A program made the position numbers and the translations under genes. DNA of 64,000 nt from Pleurodeles waltl (Eukaryota; Chordata; Amphibia; Caudata; Salamandridae): NCBI RefSeq assembly GCF_031143425.1, contig NC_090439.1, forward strand, positions 641,949,465 to 642,013,464. Direction: 5' to 3'. The notes beneath the pieces are model-generated. The model did no database searches, was not told where the DNA came from, and saw only the letters and a program-made list of their open reading frames with translations. This document shows positions 30,729 to 42,615 of the stretch, piece by piece; within the stretch, counting starts at the first letter, position 1; every line of letters begins with the position of its first letter.

Positions 30729-32225
30729 TGGCACATGAGTACATTTTGCTCACCATTGAAAATGACTAGGAAAGTATTTTGGAAAGATTTTGAAGCCAAG
30801 GTGCGAATAAGGATAGGCCTTTGGAAATTAATAATACCCAATCAGGGTTTTTTAATAGTCTTATTAGTTTTTTTTAATGGCTTGTACAAAAAGCGGGGAT
30901 AGACATAACCTTCCAACATGGTACAATGTAGACTGTAGGAAACTTAAAACAAATGTAATCCTGGCTGTTAAAAAAAAAATCAGGATTAATTCTCACCCTA
31001 TGCAAGTTTATAAAATAGCTCAATCAAAGGTGGAGTGATCTCCTTTCTACTTCCCACATGAAAGATTCAACAAAATGTTGGTCGCTTGTGAGTTGGGGAA
31101 AGGGAAATGCTATGACCTAACCTGCTAATTATACACTGCCTGCCTCATGGGTTGAGTACTATCAAGTCCTCTATCATGATGATCTGATTTGTGGAAATGG
31201 GGAGGGTCCAGTTCTTTCACTTAAACTGCAGGAAGCTCTGCTAGTGATCTTTGAACGCCATGAGATAGAAAAAGCCACAGAGGCAACTGCGCCGGGGAAA
31301 AGCCCCAGTACCAGACGGAATTCTGGGAGATGTCTATCTATATGATAAGCCAAGGTGGGCTGAGTATGAACTTTTTATTAGTAACGCAATAGTCACGGGT
31401 GCTGCAATTCCTACCTCTTGGAAGGATGCTGAGGTAGTACCTGTTTACAAGAAAAGGGATCATAATTTGCCCTCAAGCTACAGAGCAATTAGCTTAATTG
31501 ATTCTCTACAGAAGGTTTTCTGCTGTGTTGTTTTGGACAGGGCCTGAGCATGTATCATTGAAAACCAAATTCTCTCCCCCTTCCTGTTAGGCTTCAGGGA
31601 TAAAACCAGCACTGTGGATCAGGTGTTCCGGTTCCTCTTAGTATATTGGAAAAACTGTATCAATCGGCAAATACCACCTATATGTGGACTTTGTAGACCT
31701 GTGTAGCGTCTGTGTTTTATATGGTCCCTTTGTATAAGTTGTAGCAGGTTTTAGAGCACATAGGCTTGCCGCACAATCTATTGTCGATTATCATCCATCT
31801 CCACTAGGACAATTATGCTAGGGTCCGGAGGGGGAAGCAAGGAGAGCTCACTGTTAGGATCCCAGTTAGAAAGGGTGTAAGCCCAACCCTATTTTCTTTA
31901 TATTTTAATGATGTAGTACAGTTCCTTCTTGCTACTCCCTCAGATGCCCCGACACTGGCCGATGTGAAGATTCCTACATTGTTGTTTGCAGATGATACCT
32001 TTTTGGTATTGCAAACCCCAAAAGGGCTCTAAACCTTGTTGTGGCGCTTCGAGGAGTTTTGCCACCTCAGAGGACTAGAGGTTAATGCAGCAAAACAAAA
32101 TAAATGATAATAAATCAATAAAAATCTTTCAGAGGGAAAATGTTTTTTGGTGGTGAGGAATTTGAAAGGGTTGATGCCTTTGATTATCTAGGCATCAAAC
32201 TATTGTCTACTAAAAGTGTTTTGTC
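30729..32225 (+). pseudogene. LINE linker and reverse transcriptase (+ strand), decayed
   Basis: 30729-31240 is a degraded linker. From about 31240 RT blocks appear in shifting frames: VVPVYKKRDHNLPSSYRAI near 31435, GFRDKTSTVDQVFRF near 31590, a block A relic (FVDLCSVCVLY) near 31690, PTLFSLYFNDVVQ near 31890, and LLFADDTFLVLQ near 31980 with the FADD box intact. FDYLGIKLLS near 32185 marks the end of the palm/thumb. It is truncated at about 32225 without a visible 3' end. Confidence 0.75.
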
Positions 32226-33193
32226 ACATACAAAATCTCCTTTTACAAATGTATTAATTCACCCCTAAGTGTGTTCACAAGGCTAAGTGTTTAATTTATA
32301 ATAGTGGGGTGTGTTAAATATGAAAGACATGTATTTCCTGTACTCAAACGTTACCAAAAGCCATTTGTCACTGGGGAGAACAACTTACATTTTCCATTAT
32401 TAGGTCTGATTAAGAATACATTTTTTTTTACTTTTTACAACTCAAATTGGGGTAAATGGTAAAGAAGTTGTTTAAAGTTATCTTTCACTTTTCTTCCAGA
32501 AATCTAATTCAAGGGTGAATGTGAATTTTTGTAGTTTAAAAGTAATTTTTAAGAGTCTACTTCATGCTCTTTTAAAGTGAACTGAAATTAAAGCCAGTTT
32601 GTCTGACTGCCTCCACTAGCCCAGTGTCTGTAAATAGCATTTCAGACTAGGTGTGAACAGCTGATCTCCTAGAAGACAGAACAGCTGTCTCTGGGTATAG
32701 GTAGGCTGAAGACATTCATGTCTGCCTATAGCAATATGAAAACATGTTGCAGCACAGGGAGAGGTTGTGGACTCATCATATCTGAAAGGGAATACAAGGC
32801 TCCTGCAAGGGGAAGAAGGATAGGGTCATTTTGAATGAGGGACTCAAGGAAGGTGTTTGGTAAATGAAGGGAAGAAATGCTATTTGAAGAGGTTGGCTTT
32901 CTATGACAAGGTTGCCAGGATTGGGTATATGGAATTCTTTAATCACTGGCTAGCGCACTGGATATGGATTTAACCTCACCACAGCCTCTTCAAAACAGTC
33001 ATAGACCTGGAAGAATATCCAAATGAAAAGGAAGATTCTGCCTGACTACAGGGAAAGAAGACTGAAGGACGTCTCATGTTTGCTAACACCCAGGAAGTGG
33101 AACTACCTTCGTTGGGTCATATGAAAGGCCTACTTTTGCTTCTACAGAAAAGCAAAAGGTAGGTTTTCCCGTTCTGCACAACAAGTACTTTGA
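32226..33193. other. No feature recognised
   Basis: AT-rich, then mixed sequence with no meaningful frame. An A/T-rich stretch at 32400-32560 and a purine-rich stretch at 32760-32880 are present. Possibly further old transposon or intron sequence. Confidence 0.4.
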
Positions 33194-33981
33194 TTATGGC
33201 CCTGGTGGTCTGGAGACCGCCAGGGCCGCATTGGCGGTCTCACCGCCGACGGGCCAGCAGTGAAGACCGCTACATTATGAGTGTGGAGCTTTGGCATCTG
33301 CCAAACCGCCACACCCCCACTGGTACCAGGAGTCTTCTTACCACCACGGTTTCCATGGCGGTAGCACCACCATGAAAACCCTGGTGGAAAGGCTACCGGT
33401 GACAGGAAATGTCTTTCCTGTTGTGGCAGATGACTCCCCTAACCCCACCTGCAAATAGAATACTCCCCCACCCCCTCTTCCATGATAGCCCCCCTGCTTA
33501 ACCCCCTTTCCATAACAGCACCCCCCTTACCCTCCCATAACAACACTCCCTTCTCCTCCCATAAAAGCACCCTTCTCCCCCGCCCCACCCTCCCTGCATA
33601 CTCTCATTCACCAACACTTACATACACGCATTCACTCACACGCATACATACACTCATTCACTCACACGCGTTCACACAAACATTTCAACACACACTCACC
33701 TCAACAATCATACACACATTCAAACACCCATACACACTCACATTCACACACGCACGCAGACAACACCCACTCACACGCACACACAACACCGCCACCCTCC
33801 TATCCCCCTCCCCTGTCGGATGATCGACTTACCTTGTCTGATGAGGAGGTCGTCCACCAGGTAGCGGGAACAGGCACTTCCACTGCCAAAAGCACCCAGC
33901 CATCAGGACACCGGTACACCGTATTACTGCTTGTAATACAGCGGGCGGAGTCCTTTTGATGTGGCGGTGATGGCTGCCTAG
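33194..33981. mobile_element. Harbinger-like non-autonomous element with CA-rich core, copy 1
   Basis: Left part has GGCCCTGG...CCAGGGCC and GGCGGTCTCACCGCC palindromes. The centre (33580-33795) is CA-rich with CACTCACACGCA-like units. It is followed by GATCGACTTACC and a GGTAG/CACCGG-rich end. Read in reverse it is colinear with 61711-62735: GC-rich arm, ATCGACTTACC core, CA/GT-rich stretch, GC-rich arm. The right end is truncated or drifted. The Pro/His/Thr-rich frames in the CA stretch are products of the simple repeat. Confidence 0.7.
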
Positions 33982-36483
33982 TGTTAGACCTGGCAGCTTT
34001 TGCCATGTTTCCTCTGATGTTTGGCCTTCTGTCCTCCTGTTTTTATGGTGTACTGGACTCTGTTTTTGCAGGTTTATTGTCTCTGCACACTTTATCACTG
34101 CTGATCAGTGCTAAAGTGCAAGTGCTCCCTGTGTAAATTGTACTATTGATTGGTTCATCCATGATTGCCATATTTGATTACTAGTAAGTCCCTAGTAAAG
34201 TGCACTAGAGGTGCCCAGGGTCTGTGAACCAAATCCTACTAGTGGGCCTGAATTTTCGGTTGTGCCACCCACACTAATAGCCCTGTGAACTTGTCTCAGA
34301 CCTGTCACTGCAGTGTCTGTGTGTGTAGTTTTAAACTGCCAATTCAACTTGGCAAGTGTACCCACTTGCAAGGCCCAAATCTTCCCTTTTACTACATGTA
34401 AGGCACCCCTAATGGAGGCCCTAGGTAGCCCCATTGGCAGGGTTCAGTGTATGTTAAAGGCGGGACATGTACTGGTGTGTCCTAACTGTGAAATTCTGCC
34501 AAATTCGGTTTTCACTGTTGCAAGGCCTATCTCTCTCATAGGTTAACATGGGGGCTGCCTTTAAATATCCTTAAAGTGCAGCTTTCCTTTGAGAGCAGAT
34601 AGAAATACATTTAGTTTAGGGTCTCTTGACTCACAATTTAAAATACATTTTTTAGTGAAGTTGGTTTTTAGACTGCTGGTTTGAAAACGCCACCTTTAGA
34701 AAGTAGGCATTTTCTTGCTTAAACCATTCTGTGACTCTGCCTGTTTGTGGATTCCCTGTCTGGGACAGCTTGACAGTTGGGCTGTTGTGAATTCCATCTA
34801 GATAGTGACACAAAGGGAGCTGGGGCATATCCTGCACATCATGATGAGCCATCTGAGCTAGAGTGGAGGGAGGAGTGGTCACTCACACCTGATAGGGCTG
34901 TGCTTGCCCTCACACAATGCAGTCTCCAACCCCCTGGTGTTTGTCTGGGGCCTAGCCCGGATAAGGAAGGATCTTACAAACACTTGAGACTTTGCTTTGA
35001 AGTTTGCCAACTTCAAAGGCAGAAAGGGGTATAAGTATTGGACCCAAAACCCCAGACTTTTAGAATATTTCTGTAATTAAGAGAAACCTCTGCCAAGGAG
35101 AGGAGCGGATGAGCTGGTGGAGGAGTACTGCCCCTTTGGTGTGTTGCTTTGCTGGGGTGGCCTGTAGTTGCTGTTTCTGCCTTAAAGGGAGGAAAGGGTG
35201 AACCTTGCTCTGTATCCTGCTTGAGAAAGTTATTCAAGGGCTTGGTTTCGAGCTTGCCTCCTGTTGGAAGGCTCAGGGACACCAGAGACTTCAGTTTCCT
35301 CGACCTGCAGCACTGGGAACTGTGTGTTCTGTGCTGTTAGAGAACAAAAACCACTGTGACGCCATGAACAAAGGTGCTGGCCCGCACCATGACCTGCTGA
35401 TGCTGCACGGAGCCCTGGTCTTCCTGACGCCATCATCGGATGACTTCACCGAGTCGCTTCTCGCACCGTGACCTGTGGGACCCGCACTCTGGCATTGCCT
35501 GCTCACACTACAGCCTGGGCATCACCAACGCTGCTGCTTCTGCTGACACCGGCTCTGCTGCCAGCACCGTGGCCTGTGGACACCACTGGTGAGGAGAACG
35601 AAGCACCGGCTCATCCAGCATCACAGCGCCTGTCTACCAAGGCCAGTACCATCCACTCCTGTGTCGTCAACAGATGTCCCTGTCTGCACCGCAACCTGTG
35701 GATACTGCACTGAGCCCATCCTGCTACCTACACCGTGACCTGGTGACCCCGCATGTCACACCGCCCCACTTCACACTGCAGCCCTGGTCTCACCAACGCC
35801 ACTGGACGCCCTCACCGAGCCGCTGCCTGCACCATGACCTGTGGGCACCCTGCGTCGCATTGTCCTGCTTCGCACCGCAACCACGACGCCATCCATGCCA
35901 GCGCCTGGAGTTTGATCCGCAACACGTGTGACTTCAAGGGCCCGACGACTCCAGCGCCGACTCTGGAAACCAAAACCGTGATGCCAGCGATGCTGCTCTC
36001 CATGGCTCACTAGGAGGATCACAACACCCTGCAAATCCAAAGGTACTGTCTGCGGGACTTCCTGAAACTGTAGCTGGCCCGGCCTGAACTGTTGATTTTG
36101 TTGATCACAACGCCATGATAACCCAAGGTGGAGCTATCGACTTCAAGGAATTGTATTTTTTAAGTTAAATCTTGCAAAATTCATATCTTTAGCACTGTAT
36201 GTTGGATTCTTCTCATTTTCGTTTTGTTTTATACAGATATATACTGGCTATTTTTCTAAAGCTGGTGTGGTGTCCTTTTGTAATGTTTTCACTGTATTAC
36301 TGTGTGTTATGTGCAAATGCCTTACACATGGCTTCTGAGATAAGCCTGACTGCTCTTGCGAAGCTACCAAGGGAGTGAGCAGGGGTTAACTGAGTTGGGT
36401 ATCTCCCTTATCCTTACTAGAGTGACGGTCCCTGATGGGACAGGGTGAAAACCAACTGCGAGCTAGAGACCCCAATTCTAACA
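33982..36483. mobile_element. 2.5 kb TG...CA element with near 5-bp target duplication, copy 2
   Basis: Begins TGTTAGACCTGGCAGC and ends GACCCCAATTCTAACA, with inverted ends TGTTAGA/TCTAACA and flanks CCTAG (33977-33981) and CCTGG (36484-36488). The structure matches the element at 15492-18146: no coding frame, a Cys/His-codon-rich GC segment (35300-36000), and near the 3' end a shared block (CAAATGC-TTACAC ... GATAAGCCTGACTGCTC; GATAAGCCTACTGCTC in the other). This supports one family of very long solo LTR-like elements. Confidence 0.75.
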
Positions 36484-37465
36484 CCTGGAGAAAACAAATG
36501 CACAATATTATAGCACAGCACATGTAGCTGAGTCTGTTTACTATTCTGGAGGTCATGGCAGACGTCCACATTCTCGAAGTCCAAAAAGACAAACTGTCTG
36601 TTCATATATCTTTTCCCACAGTAAAAATTGCAAAATGGAAAACTGCAGGAAGTAAATGCTGATTTCAAACAAATAACCTGTTTAACAGTTAAATAATTGT
36701 GGGGGCTACATAAGATTCTGATGTCACGTCTGCTGAGAGAGAGTACAGGTAATATTATTTGACAACTCAGTTTGTGAAATATATTTTGTTATTGCTTATG
36801 TTTATGGATCTTGTCCCTGAAAGTGTACACTGCCTAGATAGCATCTTAGCATTGCTAATGAAACTGGCATGAGATGTTGTACCATGGAATCAAGGTACTT
36901 GTTCTGAAGAAGATAGTCTTATGGCTCAGAGTGAAACCCAGGGCTGTCAAGTTGCTGGGATTTCTAAAGGTACCAACCACAGTTTGTGAGGTACTCCAGC
37001 AAAGTTACCAAGGCTGACATTAACTGTTCACAGTGATGTCCTCAGGTTCTATGATGCAAATAAAGGTGTCCCTGCAATATGTCTTTGTCACTGTGGGGAA
37101 GCATGGAAACGACCCTGAAATAGTGATGCCTCAAGTCCATATACGTTTTTCAGCAGTGGATTGATTTATGTGCCTTGTATGTATATTGCTAACTATATTC
37201 ACACTTCCTGTAGCAAATGATTTAGAAGTGTGAAGTATCTTACTGAGATAAATGCAAAGAAAATTAGTGATCGTCAGTTCACAAATTATTAGATGCAATG
37301 AGTACCCATCGAGTTTTCAATTTATGTATTATAAAGAATCTCATATACCATGAGATTAGGTTTAGGACCCTAGATAAAAATCACTGTAAAATCAGTTGCA
37401 GACATGCTTCCTCTTTGTCATAAGAGTAATTCAGTAATCGAGTTTATGTACATTTTTCTCAATAG
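36484..37465. other. Intron-like sequence upstream of the PLAT exon
   Basis: AT-rich sequence without recognised repeats or frames. It ends in a pyrimidine-containing acceptor (TTTTTCTCAATAG at 37453-37465). Confidence 0.4.
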
Positions 37466-37724
37466 GTCAGTATCTTTACGATAAGAGCAATTGATCTTGG
37501 AATGATCAGCAAAGTGATTGTTGGACATAATGCCGTTGGTTATGGAGCTGGATGGTACCTGGACCACATAACCATTCAAGAGTCTGGGCTGATGGACACT
37601 GAATATTGGTTTCCGTGCCAAAGATGGTTGGACAGTGAGATCAACGACAAGGAAACGAAACTAGAATTAAACCTGTTGGGAAAAGTCAAAAAAAGAAGTA
37701 AAGGGTTTCAAGCAGCCATGCATG
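37466..37724 (+). CDS. Exon encoding a PLAT/LH2 domain, LOXHD1-like
   Basis: 259-base exon flanked by an acceptor (TTTTTCTCAATAG, 37453-37465) and a strong donor (CATG|GTAAGT at 37725). It is in phase 0 at entry and phase 1 at exit, with no stop. The 86 codons show the beta-sandwich pattern of PLAT domains: VSIFTIRAIDLG, KVIVGHN, GYGAGWYLDHITIQ, EYWFPCQRWLD. The WFPCxRWL and GWxLD marks are typical of LOXHD1 repeats and also occur in lipoxygenases. PLAT domains bind lipids or proteins; LOXHD1 is a many-PLAT stereocilia protein of hair cells. No neighbouring exon was found, as expected with very long introns. The family is fairly sure, the gene less so, and this could also be a duplicated or stray exon. 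Confidence 0.72.
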
Positions 37725-38565
37725 GTAAGTTATGGTATGTACATTTACAAAATATGTGGGCATTAATCCCCAACGCTGAGTCAAATACATGCCTTCATAG
37801 TGACACCTAGGATATCTCAATATAATGGTACTAGAAAGTTCATTGGTGGTGAAGCTAAACATCTACCAGTGGTATTTAACTACATTTACTAAAATACCAC
37901 TTACTACAAATATGCAGTGGTAAATGTAATATTGTTTTCTACCGCGCACATTACCTCAGGTGAATACAGTGGTCATTGTTAGTGCTGACAGTTACAAAAA
38001 ATCCCTTGTTAGTAATGAAAATAAGCAGTTCTGGATTCTTTCAACTTGGAATCTAATAGGTAGCAGCATTATGTATATCGCACCTCCTATGTCCGCATAC
38101 AGTCAAGGGCAAGTGTGAGTGATAGCAGAGGTTTAGGGTTGGTGCTAGTACCGTATCTTGTACCCTACACCGTGGGTACTGGTAATAGTGAGCCAAGAGC
38201 CACTGTACTAACGCATGTCCTTACATACTGTTTTAATTGTACAATCTCTTCTTCTCCTTTGTGAATGCGTTTGGCTACTCAACAGCTGGTACGACTTTCA
38301 GAAATTATTCTGTTTTTAACACAACCTTCCAAAATCAACCGATTTTTTTCACAACAGGGACACTAATATTATGGCCGTACCTACTGCTTTGTTCAGCCTG
38401 TTTATATCTAGATACGAGATACATTCATATTTAGATTCCTCGGCGCTCTGGCTTTTATACTGGTTTGAGTTGATTAGTATGAAGGAACATCTATGTGGAA
38501 ACCAATGTTCCTTTAACGTAGTTGTACTAACAATATGGGTACGCCATCTTACCTACTAAGAGAGT
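37725..38565. other. Intron-like sequence, no feature recognised
   Basis: Sequence after the donor site without recognised repeat or coding signal. A short hydrophobic frame at 38237-38434 has no family resemblance. Confidence 0.4.
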
Positions 38566-40198
38566 TGTGTTTCTTGACAAGATAGCTGTTCCCTGAGTGT
38601 GTACTAATACCTGGTGATAGCGCGTCAGAGCCTTGATAAGTAAACTTACAAAGAGACACGCCTAGGTCGATGAATCTTTGGACCACGTTTGGGGACTTCC
38701 CAGTCCGAGATTTCTTTTTGGCATCACAAATCAATAGATCAATAACACAATCAATAATCACAGTGACTAATCAACAAGTCAATCAATAACATTTAATAAG
38801 AATCAATAAGTTGAACACACCAGGTTCTTTCAGCCATGAATAACCACACCAATTTAGTTAAGTGTTAGGATATTTATTTCCCTATTAGTTACAATCTAAT
38901 GTCATTTCCGTTAATCTCATTAGCAATCCATCTCATTAAGAACTTATCTAATTAGTACTTAGAACGCAATTAATCAATGCATAGAGAATATCCATTCGGC
39001 AATTAGGCACATCATTAACATAAAGCAACACAGCAAAGATTCGTTAATACATGATTCAACAAAATAAGAACTCAGTCATTTGTCTATTTGCGTCTGATAT
39101 TGTGAACACCTTAACTAACTTCGAATGAGCATCAGCATGTTGGGCTTCATGCAAAACAATTTAGAAAACATCTAAACTATGGACTCTATCAAAAGAGCAG
39201 TTGGTACCTAGAAACGAAAGGCAAACAGACAATTACAATTTGCATCAGATAGTTACCACTCCAACAGATCAGCAAACATTGTCAGTCTTCGTCCTCAGGA
39301 CATCAGTCGATTCACCATCGGCATGGATAGGACGGGGCAAAGTCTCAATATAGCATAGCTAAGGAATAGGAGCTTCCCTCACATGGAGGAGAAGTAAGTA
39401 TCAAGTAAGGTATAGGACGAGGATGGTTTAGAGTATCAGGACGAATAAACAGCAAAGTCTCAAAAGAATAGCCTAAATGGCTCTGTAGAATGGCAAAGGA
39501 ATGGCAAAGAATGGAGCGGAATGGCTGATTTCTCCTCCAGTCAAGTGGTTAAATCAAAACTGTCGAACTAGCCCTTAATTCCCCATTGGATAATATTTGG
39601 TGCATCATTATCTCTGTCCAAAAATTCTTCAGGCACTTCACCAGAATTTTCCACAAACCTCAGTTCCCATGTCACTGATTGGTACATGTTATTGACGTCT
39701 TCATCAGTAGGAATGTCAGGTAAGAAAAGTTACACTTTACGCTCCAGTCAGTAGTTCCATTGTTTTCTCCTACTCCAGGCAGCCTTGCACCTGTTACGAA
39801 TTACACTGTTGCATTCAGCAAGAATGTCTCCTTGAGAAAGTCGGGTCTCATGAGAAAGAATTTACTACGGCTACACACACATAACTTCTGGAAAAGTACA
39901 GCTTCGTGTCCTTCAGGAAAACAGCACATTGCACGTTAGAAAAATACAGTTTAATATGAGACCAGGCAGCTAGGCCCAGACCCTCGCTAAGCTAAGGCCT
40001 AATGATTTAGTAAGCAAACTCCTAATACATGACTCTAAATTCGGTATATTAATACAAATTCAAAACATTAGTACATAATTAATTCATCATTAATAACTTT
40101 CATTAGTCTTCGTATACATTGGTAGCCACTCCCCGTGGGCACATTTCAAATGTGTGCATTATTTTCTATGTTATCACATTTTCTATGCAGCTTCATCA
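38566..40198 (-). mobile_element. Isolated LTR related to the class I ERV LTR
   Basis: Reading the - strand from 40198, the sequence starts TGATGAAGCTGCATAG and ends at AAACACA (38566), and is colinear with 6712-8411. Shared blocks include GAAGCTGTACTTTTCCAG, ACGAAGACT, GGGAAATAAAT and TGGTGTGGTTATTCATGG. Divergence is clear, so it is another, probably older, subfamily. No polypurine tract or coding sequence adjoins it, so it is probably a solo LTR. No target duplication was found (flanks AGAGT and CACAA). Confidence 0.75.
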
Positions 40199-41929
40199 CA
40201 CAATATATTGCAAGCTTTTCATGTTAATATTAATTTTAAAAGACACACTCCAACACTGGCATTAGTAGTTGCTGTTTCTTTACCTTACAACGTGGCCACC
40301 CTTGGTGCCTTACACAGTTAGCTTTCTAGTACTATTTACCTGGTGCATGGATACATGTGACTTTTCGGTGTCCTGTTCTTTACTGTCGATGCAGTTGCAG
40401 CGACTTTTGAAACGCGACTGGTAAATTCCTAGCACTGTTTATTTTCTTCTTTTTCAATAAGCTAATTGCTTACTTGACTTACAGGAGACATGTTTTCTGT
40501 TCTCTACACGAGTGAGCTTATCGCAGCTTATGCTGATACTTACATCAGAAATTATGTGACAGAACTGGACCATTAATGACACTTTTGACAGGTACATTTC
40601 GACGTGTGACTTTTAATGATTCTGACTGCCCCCAGTTATTGAATTATACTTAGGAGAGACTCCCAGTCAGTTGTTTATCTCTCCATTACGGGTTGGAGTT
40701 TACTGGGTCCTCTAAATTAGAGCCCTATACTATGTACCTCTTCTTGGACCGATCCTTCGGATTTTATTTGACTTTTTATTTTATTTGACAATGGCTGATA
40801 CTTTACTTACCTGGACCATACATTTTACATCACATTGAAAACACATGCCACGAGCAAAGCCTCACCACTGAAACTATACGTTTTTACCGAAATATAAAGA
40901 TGTTTGTTTTTTAGTTGGCAGCTTACTAGTAGTCTTTCATGCTATAGTTATCACTTCCAGGCAATCTCCTCGGCAGGGTAGACAACCCATAGACTATATT
41001 AGTCAACTATTAGTATTAGACTCCAAGTCTTCTGGTACTGCCGTTTACTCACAACTAGTTAATTTATTATGTGGTACTATGTCAGTCAGACACTTCAACA
41101 AATCTTTCACCTTGTACTAATCCTGTGTACATTTTGTAAGGACTGTGCAACCTCTTGATCCCCACTGTAGGATCCACCATTTGTTACCATCCTACTACGA
41201 GTTTTACCTCGTCAAGACTAATTTAGTTTGGTCCCATCCAAGATCTTTTTACGATATGATCATTGACGATAGTCTGCCATAAATAATTATATACTATGAC
41301 CTCTTCCTTTTTACCTTCATTTTTCATTTAATTATATTTCTCTTGTGGGCCAGACACACAACTTGTATACATTAGGTTAGTTTGGTAACTTATTTTGTGC
41401 ACATATGGCTCCGCCTTAGGTTCTCACACTTTTGGACCTTCTGGTATGCACAAGCAACTTTCTGGTGTTGCTTGGTTTGTATTGTTCTTTTTTTTATACC
41501 TGTATTTAGTCTATGTTCTTACAGAGTTGAAAAAGTCACTTTCCATGGTGAAACCCATGTCGGTTGGCTGTTACAGTGACGTAACGTACTGGAATGTACA
41601 AAGTTTTCTACAATTCAAGAAACCTTTTGTTTTTGGAACTACGGTCTGCTGAAATTTGTGATGGACTGTTATGTTTATTTTAGGACTTGTACATTTGTGT
41701 GCTGTGGTATCTAATTGTTGAATCTGGATTCTTTCAAATAGGTCAGAAAGTACATTTCAATAAAGATCAGTCTTATATAGGAAGTGTGTAGTGTGGAATT
41801 AAGAGGACATTGGTAGGGGTGCTTAGTAAGAATGTATGTACTGTACAATCAATGAGTGATAGTTGGGTTCTTGGAACAGATGTCTACTGTTACTGCATTG
41901 TCATGTAGTGTTCTGTAGAAAGGTGCATA
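40199..41929. other. No feature recognised
   Basis: AT-rich sequence with many short frames and no motif. It may hide the lost 3' end (env C-terminus, accessory region, LTR) of foamy-like copy A1 beyond the LINE fragment, but no resemblance to the A2 3' region could be seen. Confidence 0.4.
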
Positions 41930-42615
41930 TTCAAATGTCTCCTAAGGTGGAGTAGTATTAGGGCGGTACAAATGACTAGGCCAATGTTGTTCCAGATCCT
42001 TGTAGCATTGTTAGAAAAGAGGTGCAGCAATATTTGTACTTTCTTTTAAACTTAGTCTGATGGTGTCATGACTGTTGGTGTCCTGAGAGCCATCAGAGAT
42101 GGTAAACTTGTTCTCAAGATAAACAGGGGTACTGGTCATTATGGCTTTGGAATTGGTGTAGCTACTGTTGACAATGCAGAGTTTTGCCTTGATAGGCATG
42201 ATCATATTTCTTAAGACCCGGATGAGATGTGCTGTAACATGCCTGATGCTCTTTTAGAGGATGAGGGTTGGGGTCGGAGTGAGGGGGCAACGTGTAGTCT
42301 GGGTGGAGTCTGGAGAGGATCTTAGAGAAGTTACCAACATTCAGATGCAAAAGCAAGAGGAATTCAAAAGTATTCTGAAGTTCCTTTCTGGAAGAAACTG
42401 TTTCACCTTCTTTAGAATAGAGTGCTGGTACTATGCTTTTTTTGGCAGCGTGTTCATTGAGGGTGAGGTTGTTGTCTAGTGTGAAGCCCCGTGACTTGAC
42501 ATTTGATGAAGGGTTGAGTCGGAAGCTGTCAAAGTTCATGTCATTGATGCACGTTTCTACTATGTCTTGCATGGTGATAACAGGAATTCTTCAGGTTCTG
42601 AACATCCAGGTCTGA
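41930..42615 (-). pseudogene. CR1/L2-like LINE ORF2 C-terminal fragment
   Basis: On the - strand: LHSDLDVQNLKNS near 42600, NVKSRGFTLDNNLTLNEH near 42490 (the post-RT 'VK.LG...D..L....H' block), then PIKAKLCIV near 42190, a YLEN... stretch, and RIWNNIGL near 41985, the usual AWN-type end of these LINEs. It is a 5'-truncated copy. Its truncated end abuts the foamy-like env at about 42616, which suggests insertion into that env. It is a different family from the two longer LINEs. Confidence 0.55.

Noticed and set aside
33482..33823. 113-codon Thr/His/Ser-rich frame
   Set aside because: Same reason: it is read from the CA-rich core of the related element.
37418..37621. Antisense frame over the PLAT exon
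   Set aside because: It is a shadow of the exon on the + strand, which has conserved domain marks and splice sites.
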